Assembly: GCA_030830105.1 (NCBI GenBank)
Contig: JAURNP010000066.1
Span: 1-32,428 of the forward strand
Direction of reading: 5' to 3'
Length of the DNA stretch: 32,428 nt
Source: Rhodothermales bacterium
Lineage (GTDB): Bacteria > Bacteroidota > Rhodothermia > Rhodothermales > UBA10348
Translations under genes and position numbers: made by a program
Shown here: piece after piece, positions 20,108 to 29,663 of the stretch
How the letters are laid out: each line of letters starts with the position of its first letter
How positions within the stretch are numbered: position 1 is the first letter of the stretch
The notes under the pieces: model-generated
Seen by the model: the letters and a program-made list of their open reading frames with translations, nothing else
Told to the model about the DNA's origin: nothing
The model's database searches: none

Positions 20108-22636
20108 CTATTGCCGTGCCATGAAAACAGCGTTGGCGAACAACTGAAGGCCTGACTGCCAGAATCCCCGAAAGAGCGGATTGTCCGGCAAGAATACCCA
20201 TTCACCGGACCCTTCAGACTGCACACCGAATGCCAGGGAGCCTTCAACAAGACGCTCTGCACGATATCCCGTGTGGCCCGAAACGCGACCATCCTCCTGG
20301 ATGATGCCCACGTTCCAGTTGCCCGATCCCGTCATGATGGCGAGATGGCGCGAACTCTTCCTCAGTACGAATGAGGTGTCTCCGAAGCCAAAGGCCAGGG
20401 GGTGAGTGTTGTCCACTCGCACGCGGTAAACCGCACCCGGTGAGCTATCGGGACTTCGTTCCCGCGAGCGATCTACATAGCGTCGATCTCGGGCGTCGGA
20501 AAGTTTTACACTATCCGGTTGAGGCACGGCTTCGACAATCTTGAGGTCCATCCCTTCTTTGCCGGCCAGCCAGGAGGCCGCGCTTCCAAGAGCCACCACG
20601 CGGCCACCGTCCTGGACCCATTCCCGCACATGCTTCAACCCGGCTTCTGGGAGCAGTGACCCGTAGGAGCCGGAGGGCAGGACGATGACATCGAATTCGT
20701 CCAGATCCATGGAACCAAGGCGCTCGGCTGGGAAGCGCGTCAGCGGGTATCCGATGACCTGATCAAACCAATGCCAGACCTCGCCCGAATTATTTGAACT
20801 GAGCGGTGATCCAAACGGCATTCCGATTCGGGGCGGCTTCATCCCCGCAACCCGAGAGGAGCCGAGATCATCACCGGCGTTCACGAAGCCTGTGGTGACA
20901 GGAATGAGTTCTTGATCATGCCTGGCGGCCAGTTCTTCCAGTCGGGAAACGAGGCTATCGCCGAGGCGCTCATTGTTGCGACGTGTAACAATCACAGCGC
21001 CGCGATCAAAGGTGATGCCATCCACGGCAAACGGATTCTCGTTCCGACGTACGATGATGCCCTCCTTGAATAGGGCTGAGAGATAAGCGGCGTCTCCCGC
21101 ATCATCCCAACGAGTCACCCAGGCGTAAGGGTACCTGCTGTTGGGCTTTGTATCCGGGACTGCTTCGGACCAATCCGTCGTTTCAACGCGCGACGTCGTC
21201 GCAATGGCGTCTACGTCGTATGCAAATGGAAGCGCCCAGCCCGTGATGTCGTAAGTAAGCGTATCCGAGAGAACCACCTCGGGATCGAACAAAACGCGGG
21301 TCAGGACCGCTCTCGGCTGTGCAACTGGAATCACCAGGTCGCCCGCTTTGATGGCGTGCCGTCCATCACGTCCAGTCCGATAGCCCATGCCAGAGACCTG
21401 CGCATCGGCAACAGCTGCGCCGTATTCGATGCCAAGCCGATCCAAATGAGTCGCCAGCCGGGCTGCACGTCGACCAGCAGTTGCCGAGCGGATGACATAT
21501 GCGTCATACTCACCAGGGGGATCAGATAAAGCACGCTCGAAATAGGCTGCAAACTCGTCCACCACCCGCTCGTGATGTATCGCCGTCGCCTCGATCGTGG
21601 ACAGTCCAGCAATAGTGTGGTGAGTGAGCCGATCGAGCAGGGAAAGCGTATCGCCGAGCGCCGTTTCGATACCCAATCCGGCTCGTCCACCGCCGGCTTG
21701 CTCATACGTCATGCCGATGGCACCGTTGAACATGGGAAAGGAATCTCCATACCCCGGATAAAGGATATCGAAGGATTCTTTGGTGAAGTAGAGCCAACCC
21801 TCTGCATCGAAATATCGAGCATGGTTGCGGCCTATGATCTCCTGAAGCTCGCGCTGCCACTCGGTAACTTCCTCGTGGACGGGTTCCGCAGCCGGCGCGA
21901 AGTAGTACGGACTGTTGACACCTTGCTCGTGGAAGTCTATGTGTACGTGAGGCATCCACTCCTTGTAGCGCTCCATGCGCTGACGCGTCTCTACCTGAGT
22001 CTGCCAGGACCAATCCCTGTTCAAGTCAAAGAAGTAGTGGTTCGTTCTGCCTCCCGGCCATGGCTCAGAATGCTCAACGGTCATGGGATCCGCATCCATC
22101 TGCATGCCGACCATCCGGTTGTACCAGTTGACGTAGCGATCCCGGCCATCCGGGTTCAAGGAGGGATCCAAGATGACAACAGTGTTCTCCAGCCAGGACG
22201 CAGCGGCATCGTCTTGCGAATCCACAAGACGGTGCAACGTGGCCATGGCGGCTTCGGAGCTGTTGGACTCGTTGCCGTGCACGTTGTAGGACAGCCAGAC
22301 TATCGCTGTCTTTGCGCCTTCAGGCTCACCCTCCAGCAGATTTGCACGGCGAAGATTATCCGTCCGGATCTGCTCCAGATTGGCCAGATTCTCAGGCGTT
22401 GAAATGAAGGCCAGCGTGAGTTGGCGTCCTTCGTTGGTTGAACCATATGCCACAACCTCGACTCGGTCGCTGAACTGTCCCATGTGTTCGAAATAACTCA
22501 CGATCTGATGGTGCCGGGTAAAGCGTGAACCCAGCTCGTAGCCAAGAAATTCAGAGGGTGACTGCGCATCCTGTGCCTGAGCGGGCAGAATGGTTAGGAG
22601 GAGCAGACCAGCGAGGAGCGAGACAGATCGCTTCAT
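20108..22636 (-). CDS. Secreted M14-family zinc metallocarboxypeptidase-like protein
   Basis: An 842-residue protein with a signal peptide (MKRSVSLLAGLLLLTILPAQAQ). Its M14 carboxypeptidase domain has the zinc motif HxxE in NVHGNES (H120, E123), then DPSLNPDGRDRYVNWYNR, then a later histidine in HIDFHEQG (H236), and a glutamate in YEQAGGGRAG as the likely catalytic acid. The long C-terminal part (FDVIVLPSGSYGSLL, WVQDGGRVVALGSAASWL) resembles a glutamine-amidotransferase-like fold seen in this group of large M14 proteins. I chose the ATG at 22636, which gives a clean signal peptide, over a TTG three codons upstream. It is divergent from the BNR/T9SS protein. It probably digests peptides in the periplasm or outside the cell; substrate unknown. 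Confidence 0.9.
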   Translation of the reverse strand: MKRSVSLLAGLLLLTILPAQAQDAQSPSEFLGYELGSRFTRHHQIVSYFEHMGQFSDRVEVVAYGSTNEGRQLTLAFISTPENLANLEQIRTDNLRRANLLEGEPEGAKTAIVWLSYNVHGNESNSSEAAMATLHRLVDSQDDAAASWLENTVVILDPSLNPDGRDRYVNWYNRMVGMQMDADPMTVEHSEPWPGGRTNHYFFDLNRDWSWQTQVETRQRMERYKEWMPHVHIDFHEQGVNSPYYFAPAAEPVHEEVTEWQRELQEIIGRNHARYFDAEGWLYFTKESFDILYPGYGDSFPMFNGAIGMTYEQAGGGRAGLGIETALGDTLSLLDRLTHHTIAGLSTIEATAIHHERVVDEFAAYFERALSDPPGEYDAYVIRSATAGRRAARLATHLDRLGIEYGAAVADAQVSGMGYRTGRDGRHAIKAGDLVIPVAQPRAVLTRVLFDPEVVLSDTLTYDITGWALPFAYDVDAIATTSRVETTDWSEAVPDTKPNSRYPYAWVTRWDDAGDAAYLSALFKEGIIVRRNENPFAVDGITFDRGAVIVTRRNNERLGDSLVSRLEELAARHDQELIPVTTGFVNAGDDLGSSRVAGMKPPRIGMPFGSPLSSNNSGEVWHWFDQVIGYPLTRFPAERLGSMDLDEFDVIVLPSGSYGSLLPEAGLKHVREWVQDGGRVVALGSAASWLAGKEGMDLKIVEAVPQPDSVKLSDARDRRYVDRSRERSPDSSPGAVYRVRVDNTHPLAFGFGDTSFVLRKSSRHLAIMTGSGNWNVGIIQEDGRVSGHTGYRAERLVEGSLAFGVQSEGSGEWVFLPDNPLFRGFWQSGLQLFANAVFMARQ

Positions 22637-22797
22637 GAGAAACAAAGAGTAGGAATGGGATATCGACCAACAGGACCCGAAGATGGGGGCGTTTCCCTAA
22701 CTTCTTGCCCTGCGCAACTGCCGGGGGTCGCAACAAGGACCTTACCGGCAACACCGTGGAGAGAAAGCCAACATAGCGGCCTCTCTCATCGGGCGCA

Positions 22798-25700
22798 ATG
22801 GCCGCACCGTCCCTTCCCCAGTCCCGAGGTCTTCACGTGGTTCGTTCCTCATCTCGTTTTGTTGTCCGCCTGGCGCTCCTGGCAGTGCTACCACTCATCG
22901 CATTCGCCACTCTGAATTCAGGGCAATCGGTCCCATCCGGAGCAGAATCCCAGCGCTTTGGATTCCCGGACGAATTCGCTAAGCAATTTCATGCGATGAC
23001 CGTGCCCGAAGGCAAGGACCGCTCGGGCTACACTGTTGGATATCGCCACTCGGCATTGAGAACCCTTAAAGCACTCCGCAAGCGCTCCGGCGATCTGCTG
23101 CCATGGGTGGAGCGAGGCCCTGGAAATGTGGGGGGGCGAACGCGCGGCCTGGTCATCGACCGCAATGACCCAAGCGGTAATACGATACTGGCCGGATCGG
23201 TTGGTGGTGGCATCTGGCGCAGTACCGACGCGGGACAATCCTGGGAAGCCATGACTGACGATGCGCCACGACTTTCGATCACCTCCATCGCCCAGTCTCC
23301 TTCCGAACCGGATGTGCTGTATGCGGGAACGGGCGAAGGCTTTCCCAACGCTGACGCCGCTATCGGGGACGGTATCCTCAAATCTACCGATGGCGGTCTT
23401 ACCTGGGAAATGCTGACATCCACAACAGGAGGTACTGACTTCCTGTTCGTCAACCGGGTTATCGTGTCTGAGACGGATGAAAATGTGATCGTTGCTGCCG
23501 TGAATACAGGTATCTGGCGTTCGACTGACGGCGGCGCTTCGTGGAATCGCCAGCAGGAGCCCGACAGCTTCAATGGATTCTACCAGGTCATTTCAGAGCC
23601 CGGCAATTTCTCAATCCAATATGCTATTGAAGACCGCAGCGGCGTCTGGAAATCAACCGACGGCGGTATCACGTGGCAGGGATCCAATACAGGGCTGGCC
23701 GAAGCGGGGTCGGGAGCACGCATCGAGCTGGACGTCTCGGCGCTCGAGCCCAGCCGCATCTTTGCCCTTGTTGAAAAAGGCGATGGGGTCGACCCGACTT
23801 ATGTATCGGTCGACCGCGGCGAGACCTGGTCGCTCATGGTGGCACAGGGCGGGTCCGATGATTCCGATATCGCCGGCACGCAGGGTTGGTATGACCTGAT
23901 GGTTCACGCGCACCCGACCATTGCCGATCACGCCTTCATGGGTGGCATCGCGTTGTACCGATTGCGCCAAACAGGCGGCTCAAGCGCACGCAACGTCTTC
24001 GGTGGGGTCGATGAAGAGGGCACCGAGTCCTTCCTCGATTTCGTCAACTTCGGCGCCAGTCATCTGGGCGGCGGCTTGCGCCTTGGGCTGGAAGAAGACG
24101 TACCAACCATCACCGAAGACAAGATGGTCTCGGTCGAAGTGCGTTACGGACCAGATCGTAGTCAAAATGCACACCGCTTCGTACCTCCAGATCAGTCAGG
24201 CGTCGATTTTCTGGACTATCCCTACGCTGACTACGTCGATGTGCCTTTTGAAGTCTGGGACATTACAAACAATATCCAGCTCGGCGTCTCTTTTCGCGAT
24301 CGTGAGGACAATGGAGTCTACGATCTGAGTGAATTCAATTCTGAGGATGTGGATCGCGAGTATGTCATGATCTCGGCGCGTCCGTACACGGGCGACACAC
24401 CCGATCCGCTGATCGCCCGCGATGGCGGCGTGCGAGCAGACCTGGCCTACTTCTTCTGGCCGGTACTGGCGGCCGGAGGCACTTGGAACCCTGAAGACTT
24501 ACCAGAATCCGTTCTCCGAATGAACTGGATCAATCAGGTGGTCGGTGAGCGCGTTGTCCAGCAGATCGGTACTGGCGTGCATGTGGATCAGCATGTCATG
24601 CGTTCTTTCATTACCGGCTCTGGAGAAAACGACTTTCGTGTAGTACTCGGCAATGATGGGGGCATTTTCGTCTCCAACGATGGGGGGCAGAATTGGAATG
24701 AGCGCTTCCGCGGGTACAACACTACGCAGTTCTATGGTGTCGACAAGAAGCCGGGGCGTACCGTTTATCTGGGAGGTACCCAGGACAACGGGTCCTGGCG
24801 TTCCCTTGGGAATCCAAATCGTGGCTCGTTCTGGTTTGGCGCTGGCGGCGGTGATGGGTTCGATGCGCTCTGGCACAAGCAAAACGATCAGAAGCTGCTG
24901 ACAACCAGTCAATGGACATCCATCCGTCGCAGTACAAATGGTGGAATCGGCTTCGAGGATGCAACCGCCGGCCTGTTAAACTCTGGAGACGGAAACGGCT
25001 CTCAGTTTTTCACCGTCCTCTCTGCACGAACCGATGATTCGGATATCGTCTACACGGTAGGCCAGGATGGTGTGTGGCGATCGGATGACTTTGCCGCATC
25101 CTGGGAGCTACGAGCAATCCCTTCTGAGCAGTGGGGCTATTCAGGATCCAGTGGCAAAGTCCACGTCTCGCACGCCGACGGGGATATCGTCTGGGCAGGA
25201 TATGAAATGGACCCAACGGCTTCGGGTGGTGACGATGCGGGCCACCTGCATCGCTCACTCGACGACGGTCGCACCTTCGAGGCTATACCTACGCCTTCAT
25301 GGGCGCCGGGGCGCCTGAGTGGTCTGAACAGCAGCTTCGACAACCCTAATCTGGTCTACGTTACGTTCTCATTTGCTGGACGCCCGAAAGTCATCCGCAG
25401 CACAGATGCGGGCCTGACCTGGGAAGACCTCAGTGGATTCCGGGTCGGATCGACCGATGTCGTTTCGGACAACGGTTTCCCAGATGTCTCGGTGTACGAC
25501 ATCCTTGACTTCCCAGACACGAATATTCTTTGGGCGGCTACTGAAATCGGTATCGTAGAATCGCGCGATAACGGGGCTACCTGGGAGTTGGCTGATAACG
25601 GGCTCCCTTCCGTCTCGGTCTGGCAGATCAAAATGCTCGATGACGAGGTCGTCGTTGCCACTCACGGACGTGGCATATGGACCCTTCCCATTGCCGCCGT

Positions 25701-25998
25701 AGCAACGGATACCGACACTGAGGTAGCTCTCCCGGAAACCCTGCAGCTGGAAGCCGCCTATCCAAATCCATTCGTTGACCGTGTGCACCTGTATTGGAGC
25801 CTTCCGCAAACAGGACCGGTAACTATCGATGCCTTCGATGTGCAGGGGCGCCGCGTGGCCAAGCTTTATCAGGGAGTTCAGGCAGCAGGACGACACGCGC
25901 TGACCTGGGACGGTGCACATCTCACAGCAGGTGCGTATTGGATTCGAATTACCACGCGGTCGGGTTCGCAGACGCGGTCCGTCGTGAAATCACATTAG
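22798..25998 (+). CDS. Secreted BNR-repeat (sortilin/VPS10-like) protein with T9SS sorting domain
   Basis: A 1066-residue exported protein. A hydrophobic signal segment (about 24-42, LALLAVLPLIAFATL) is followed by many BNR/Asp-box repeats, for example STDAGQSWEAM, STDGGLTWEML, STDGGASWNRQ, STDGGITWQGS, SNDGGQNWNER, STDAGLTWEDL and SRDNGATWEL, which form beta-propeller blades. A region of about 200 residues without Asp boxes (about 400-610, including DREDNGVYDLSEF) interrupts the propeller. The last 85 or so residues are a type A T9SS sorting domain (LEAAYPNPF, DVQGRRV, LTAGAYWIRI), which directs outer-membrane export and is the best taxonomic marker in the window. The start is uncertain within the first 20 codons. 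Function is unknown; related proteins are cell-surface or secreted. Confidence 0.9.
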   Translation: MAAPSLPQSRGLHVVRSSSRFVVRLALLAVLPLIAFATLNSGQSVPSGAESQRFGFPDEFAKQFHAMTVPEGKDRSGYTVGYRHSALRTLKALRKRSGDLLPWVERGPGNVGGRTRGLVIDRNDPSGNTILAGSVGGGIWRSTDAGQSWEAMTDDAPRLSITSIAQSPSEPDVLYAGTGEGFPNADAAIGDGILKSTDGGLTWEMLTSTTGGTDFLFVNRVIVSETDENVIVAAVNTGIWRSTDGGASWNRQQEPDSFNGFYQVISEPGNFSIQYAIEDRSGVWKSTDGGITWQGSNTGLAEAGSGARIELDVSALEPSRIFALVEKGDGVDPTYVSVDRGETWSLMVAQGGSDDSDIAGTQGWYDLMVHAHPTIADHAFMGGIALYRLRQTGGSSARNVFGGVDEEGTESFLDFVNFGASHLGGGLRLGLEEDVPTITEDKMVSVEVRYGPDRSQNAHRFVPPDQSGVDFLDYPYADYVDVPFEVWDITNNIQLGVSFRDREDNGVYDLSEFNSEDVDREYVMISARPYTGDTPDPLIARDGGVRADLAYFFWPVLAAGGTWNPEDLPESVLRMNWINQVVGERVVQQIGTGVHVDQHVMRSFITGSGENDFRVVLGNDGGIFVSNDGGQNWNERFRGYNTTQFYGVDKKPGRTVYLGGTQDNGSWRSLGNPNRGSFWFGAGGGDGFDALWHKQNDQKLLTTSQWTSIRRSTNGGIGFEDATAGLLNSGDGNGSQFFTVLSARTDDSDIVYTVGQDGVWRSDDFAASWELRAIPSEQWGYSGSSGKVHVSHADGDIVWAGYEMDPTASGGDDAGHLHRSLDDGRTFEAIPTPSWAPGRLSGLNSSFDNPNLVYVTFSFAGRPKVIRSTDAGLTWEDLSGFRVGSTDVVSDNGFPDVSVYDILDFPDTNILWAATEIGIVESRDNGATWELADNGLPSVSVWQIKMLDDEVVVATHGRGIWTLPIAAVATDTDTEVALPETLQLEAAYPNPFVDRVHLYWSLPQTGPVTIDAFDVQGRRVAKLYQGVQAAGRHALTWDGAHLTAGAYWIRITTRSGSQTRSVVKSH

Positions 25999-26116
25999 GA
26001 GCCGGTACGAATCGCGAATTCCGGATTTTTCTGCGTTAGATAGTCGTGGACGAACCGCCGCCTTTCATCCGTCCATTGCTCCTTTCCGGCCGGGCTTTGC
26101 CCGCCGAGGTTGATTC

Positions 26117-26830
26117 ATGCGCCGATTTCCGGCCTTATTCGTGCTTATGCTCCTGTTCGCCGTAGCCGAACCGGCATGGGCACAGGTACGCGTTGTCTAC
26201 ACCGTGGATACGGTGAACGAGGGTCAGTACACCTCCCACGTCATGATCACCAACATGACGTCGAGCCCTATTTCCGGCTGGGAAATGACCTTTCGAATGG
26301 ATCAGCACATCACGAACATCGAGCATGCGGCGTGGTCCGAATTCCAGAATGTATTCACCGTGCAAGGGCAAGGATGGACCGGCACGATCGAGCCAGGCGA
26401 TGTGGCCTGGTTCACGCTGACGGGGACGGCCTATGGTGAAGAGCCTGAGATTCCACGTAGCTGTTTCTTCAATGGTGCGGCCTGTACCGTAGAACTTCAT
26501 CCCGATGCGGATATCCAGGTAGCCGACGCCTCTGAAATGATTGTCACGGCCTGGGTCGAAGATTACGATTTCACAACGTACACAGGATTCATCGCCATCC
26601 AGAATCCCACCGACCTCGTATTTCCGGCAACCTGGGGACTCCAGTTTTCCACGCCCTCGCAAATCATGGAAATGGACGGTGTCTTGTGGCGTCGATCTGA
26701 GACACCTCAACGAAGTGGAGCGAGGATCCCATGTCTTTTCTTTCATGCCTGTTCCTCTCTTTGGCATCTTAAAGGATATCATCCGGGATGTAGAGATGAA
26801 CAGTACACCGCCCGTTCCTGTTCGCCTTGA
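26117..26830 (+). pseudogene. Secreted protein with CBM2-like domains, truncated and frame-shifted at its 3' end
   Basis: It begins with a signal peptide (MRRFPALFVLMLLFAVAEPAWAQ). A domain resembling bacterial cellulose-binding module family 2 follows (MITNMTSSPISGWEMTF, then GQGWTGTIEPGDVAWFTLTG). A second copy then starts (FIAIQNPTDLVFPATWGLQF, IMEMDGVLW) but stops matching at about 26690, right after the tryptophan that lines up with AAW in copy one. The remaining 47 or so residues (RRSETPQRSGARIPC...) are out-of-frame reading of a histidine kinase gene fragment. The gene is therefore missing its 3' part. The intact parent was probably a longer secreted carbohydrate-binding protein. Confidence 0.75.
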
Positions 26831-27212
26831 GCCAGAGTCTCTTGACGTGACCATTGCAGCAGACCTGAATTTCCTACCAAGGGTATTCAAGAATCTGATC
26901 GAGAACGGGTGCGAACACGTGGCGGCCTCGGAAAACGACGAGGTCATCGCAGCCGGTGTCCACGTGGTGTGCTCTCTTTCTCAAGATGCCGTCGTGATTG
27001 ATGTGATCAATGGCGGCACCCCTGTTCCTGACTACCTCATTACAACCTTCTTTGATAAATTCAATTCGACCAAGTCAGGGTCGGGTGGGACTGGATTGGG
27101 AACAACCTATGCCCGTATTGTGACAGAAGCCCACGGAGGGGATATCTCCGTGAGCTCCTCGGTAGAAGAAGGGACCCGGGTTCGCGTAACACTCCCCCGG
27201 GTCGTCTCCTGA
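26691..27212 (+). pseudogene. C-terminal fragment of a histidine kinase (HATPase domain), 5' end missing
   Basis: From about 26691 a different frame encodes VDLRHLNEVERG, a helical stretch (VPLFGILKDIIRDV), and then a HATPase_c domain: N box FKNLIENGCEHVA, a G1 region reduced to VINGGTPVP, FFDKFNSTKSGSGGTGLGTTYARIV, and the end AHGGDISVSSSVEEGTRVRVTLP. There is no HisKA domain, sensor or start codon at the junction. The protein is the last 170 or so residues of a kinase joined to the middle of the CBM gene. The domain itself has no stop or shift, so the event is recent or is an assembly join. Confidence 0.8.
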
Positions 27213-27230
27213 TCATCTGACGATTCGTCG

Positions 27231-28583
27231 TCAGAAGCTGATGCTTACCCCACCGATAAGCGTCAGTGTAGACAGTTCGTTGGTGATGCTCGTTGCGGGA
27301 TTCTCTCCACCAGGGAACATCGGGTTCTTCCAGATGCCCACATTTTCTACGTTCGGGGCATACTGTCCAGCCAAGGAGATATTGACCTTTTCGGTTGCCA
27401 ATTACGAGAAACCGGCCGAAATATGCTGCTCTACCAAAGCCGGAGCAGGTGCGTTGAAGAACGCTACGTCGTCGCTGATGGGAGAGTTGTTGAATGAATA
27501 CCCCAGACGGACCGGGAATCCTTCAGCTACCATGTACTCGGCGCCGATGGCAACCACGGTGACGGCATCCCAACCAAATCCGGTCACAGCAAACTGGTTG
27601 TCGAATCCAACTTCGTCAAAGCCTGTTGTATTGGCGTAATCGATGTAGCGAACATCGACGGCCAGCAGCAGATCGTCGACTCCTGTATAGGAGAGCGCAC
27701 CCGATACGATCATCGGGAAGTCCATCTGGAACGTGTAGTCCGGTGCGCCTGCTGTTTCCGGCTCATACTCGAAATCGTCAAAGGACTGTGGGCTCTTGTA
27801 CGAGAAACCGAAGGAAACATCGTCGTTGATCGCAGCATGCAGCCCAACCTGGAAACCGTAGCCGGTTGCCCATGACGCTGGCGCGTCTGGGTACAGGGGC
27901 AGGTCGTCCTGTGGCACGCCCGGCGTACCAAAGACATCGATGAACTGTGGTGCCGTACCCGGAAAAACGGAGAGTTCCAACGAGGCAACGTTCAGCGTTG
28001 GAGCAAATCCGATGGACACGCGATCATTCACACGATAGGCTACTGTGGGGGAGATCTGAAGTAGCATAAAAGCGGATTCGAGTGCGCCGAATCCCATGCC
28101 ACCCTGCGGCATCTGGGGAGTCAGAATAGGGTTGGTCTGAGAGCCTTCGTAGTTGACACCAAAACCACCCACACCGTAGACGCTGAAACCATAGGCCAAC
28201 TTGCTGTCTTCGGGCGCATAAACAAAGCCTAGCGACGGGATCGGGAATGGACCAGCATCGCTTTCAGTATAGCCACTCATCGTGACAGGTGGGCCAAATC
28301 CCGGGCCGAAGGCACCTGCTTGAACCGTCGTCGTGATGGTACTTGAAGGCATCATCATTTGCAGGCCGATGTCCAGCGTTTTGCCGGGCACCGCGAAAAT
28401 AGCGGCTGGATTCCAGTGAAGTGCCGTCAAAGCATCTTGTGGGGCGGCCATACCGGCTCCGGACATACCCTGGTCAATCGGGCCCACACCGTTCAATACA
28501 TGACCGGTCTGAGCTTGAGCAGGTAACGCCAGCAGCAACAAAGCTGCCAACATCGAAAACATTCTGGCGGGGAAAAGTGACAT
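27231..28583 (-). pseudogene. OmpP1/FadL-family outer-membrane protein with an internal TAA
   Basis: It has a signal peptide (MLAALLLLALPAQAQ) and the FadL N-terminal signature (GAGMAAPQDALTALHWNPAA), followed by alternating beta strands. The frame is stopped by TAA at 27404-27402 after 393 residues (HISAGFS), then stays open in the same frame for 56 more residues (LATEKVNISLAGQYA...LTLIGGVSISF) to a TGA at 27231. The final strand ends in phenylalanine, the usual signal for outer-membrane insertion, so the TAA cuts off the last barrel strands. The start at 28583 is well supported by GGAGG seven bases ahead. FadL proteins pass hydrophobic compounds across the outer membrane. Operator D upstream links it to the sulfur genes, so a sulfur compound is a possible substrate. 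Confidence 0.85.
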
Positions 28584-28670
28584 GTTGTGTCCTCCGTCAC
28601 ACACAAAGGCGAGACTGACATTGATCAAATACAATGCAATTCTCTGATTGCGCTGGCAAATTCGACCAGT

Positions 28671-28682
28671 TTGTCATTACAA
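28671..28682. promoter_or_regulatory. Predicted operator D of the TGTCATNACA family, upstream of the FadL-like gene
   Basis: TTGTCATTACAA, identical to operator B over 12 bases, lies 88 bases (core to ATG) before the FadL-like gene in the 292-base divergent region shared with the GntR gene. Together with operator E it could let one regulator control both directions. Confidence 0.65.
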
Positions 28683-28818
28683 GTTGTAGGGGCGCTCACG
28701 TAGGTGTTGTGGGGAATTCCCCTATAGGCGAGCGATCCGTGGTAGATGCGGTCTCACGAGGCGGTATGGCCCTTTCGGCAGATGAGTTGTCCACAAACTT
28801 GACGTTTACGGATCCTAT

Positions 28819-28834
28819 ACCTGTCATTACACGT
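28819..28834. promoter_or_regulatory. Predicted operator E of the TGTCATNACA family, upstream of the GntR gene
   Basis: ACCTGTCATTACACGT contains the core TGTCATTACA at 28822-28831, 44 bases before the start of the GntR/HutC gene. This placement is typical of autoregulation and is the main reason to name that protein as the binder of all five sites. Confidence 0.6.
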
Positions 28835-28875
28835 ATCATTGAGGACGTTATCACCCAGAAAGCCACCACAATTCC

Positions 28876-29658
28876 ATGGCTACAACGGCAACGCCGCGAC
28901 ACGAACGAGTCAGTTCGTGGATCCGGGAGCAGATTGAAACCGGAGCTCTGCTGGAAAACGACAAGCTACCCTCCGAAAATCAGCTCGGTAAACGCTTTGG
29001 CGTCAGCCGAATCACTATCCGCCGGGCACTTCAGACTCTTGAAAGCGAAGGTTTGATTTTCCGCCGGCAGGGATTGGGCTCATTTGTCGCGGACAATCGT
29101 CTTCATCACGGGCTTGAGCATCTTTCGGATTTCGTTGAGGACATGGAAGCTGCTGGTCTCAAGCCCGAATCGCTTGTACTGGCGTCCGAGACGGAACCTG
29201 CAGAATCTCGCGTAGCCGCTGCGCTTGGTATTGAAGAAGGGGCAACCGTCTACCGGATTGATCGCTTGCGAAAGGGAAATGGCGAGACACTCGCCTACGA
29301 CCGAACCTGGATGCCCTTGTTTTATGCCCACCTACTGCAGCAAAAGGATCTGGAGTCCACAACCATCTACCAGGTCCTGGAAGAAGAGCATGGAATCTGT
29401 GTTTGTAGAGGGCAATTTCGCATCGAAGCCATCAACGCGCCCAATGATGTTGCTCAACACCTCGATGTACCTTGGGGTCGCGCCCTGCTTCTGATTGAAC
29501 GAACCACCCTTTCAGACGCCGATCAGCGCATTTATTTCCAGCAGCGATTCTATCGCTCGGACAAGGTGGCTTACGAACTGGAGCTTCAGCGCGGAAAACG
29601 ACCTAAGAAAAATGTCGATCAGGCGGTAAAAAGTCTCGAACCAGTCTTCAAGCCGTAA
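28876..29658 (+). CDS. GntR-family (HutC subfamily) transcriptional regulator
   Basis: A 260-residue DNA-binding protein. Residues about 8-75 are a GntR winged helix-turn-helix (LPSENQLGKRFGVSRITIRR, ALQTLESEGLIFRRQGLGSFV). Residues about 95-245 are a UTRA effector-binding domain (LGIEEGATVYRIDRLRKGNG, LAYDRTWMP, AINAPNDVAQHLDVPWGRALL, QQRFYRSDKVAYEL), which places it in the HutC subfamily. The effector cannot be read from the sequence. Operator E lies just upstream and the same dyad precedes the sulfur genes, so I infer autoregulation and control of sulfide oxidation. The gene ends five bases from the convergent moeA stop. There is no clear ribosome-binding site. Confidence 0.93.
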   Translation: MATTATPRHERVSSWIREQIETGALLENDKLPSENQLGKRFGVSRITIRRALQTLESEGLIFRRQGLGSFVADNRLHHGLEHLSDFVEDMEAAGLKPESLVLASETEPAESRVAAALGIEEGATVYRIDRLRKGNGETLAYDRTWMPLFYAHLLQQKDLESTTIYQVLEEEHGICVCRGQFRIEAINAPNDVAQHLDVPWGRALLLIERTTLSDADQRIYFQQRFYRSDKVAYELELQRGKRPKKNVDQAVKSLEPVFKP

Positions 29659-29663
29659 GCCGA

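Noticed and set aside
28634-29056. A 140-codon plus-strand frame across the divergent region and into the GntR gene
   Set aside because: It overlaps the clear winged-helix coding region in another frame and covers operators D and E; no recognisable protein.
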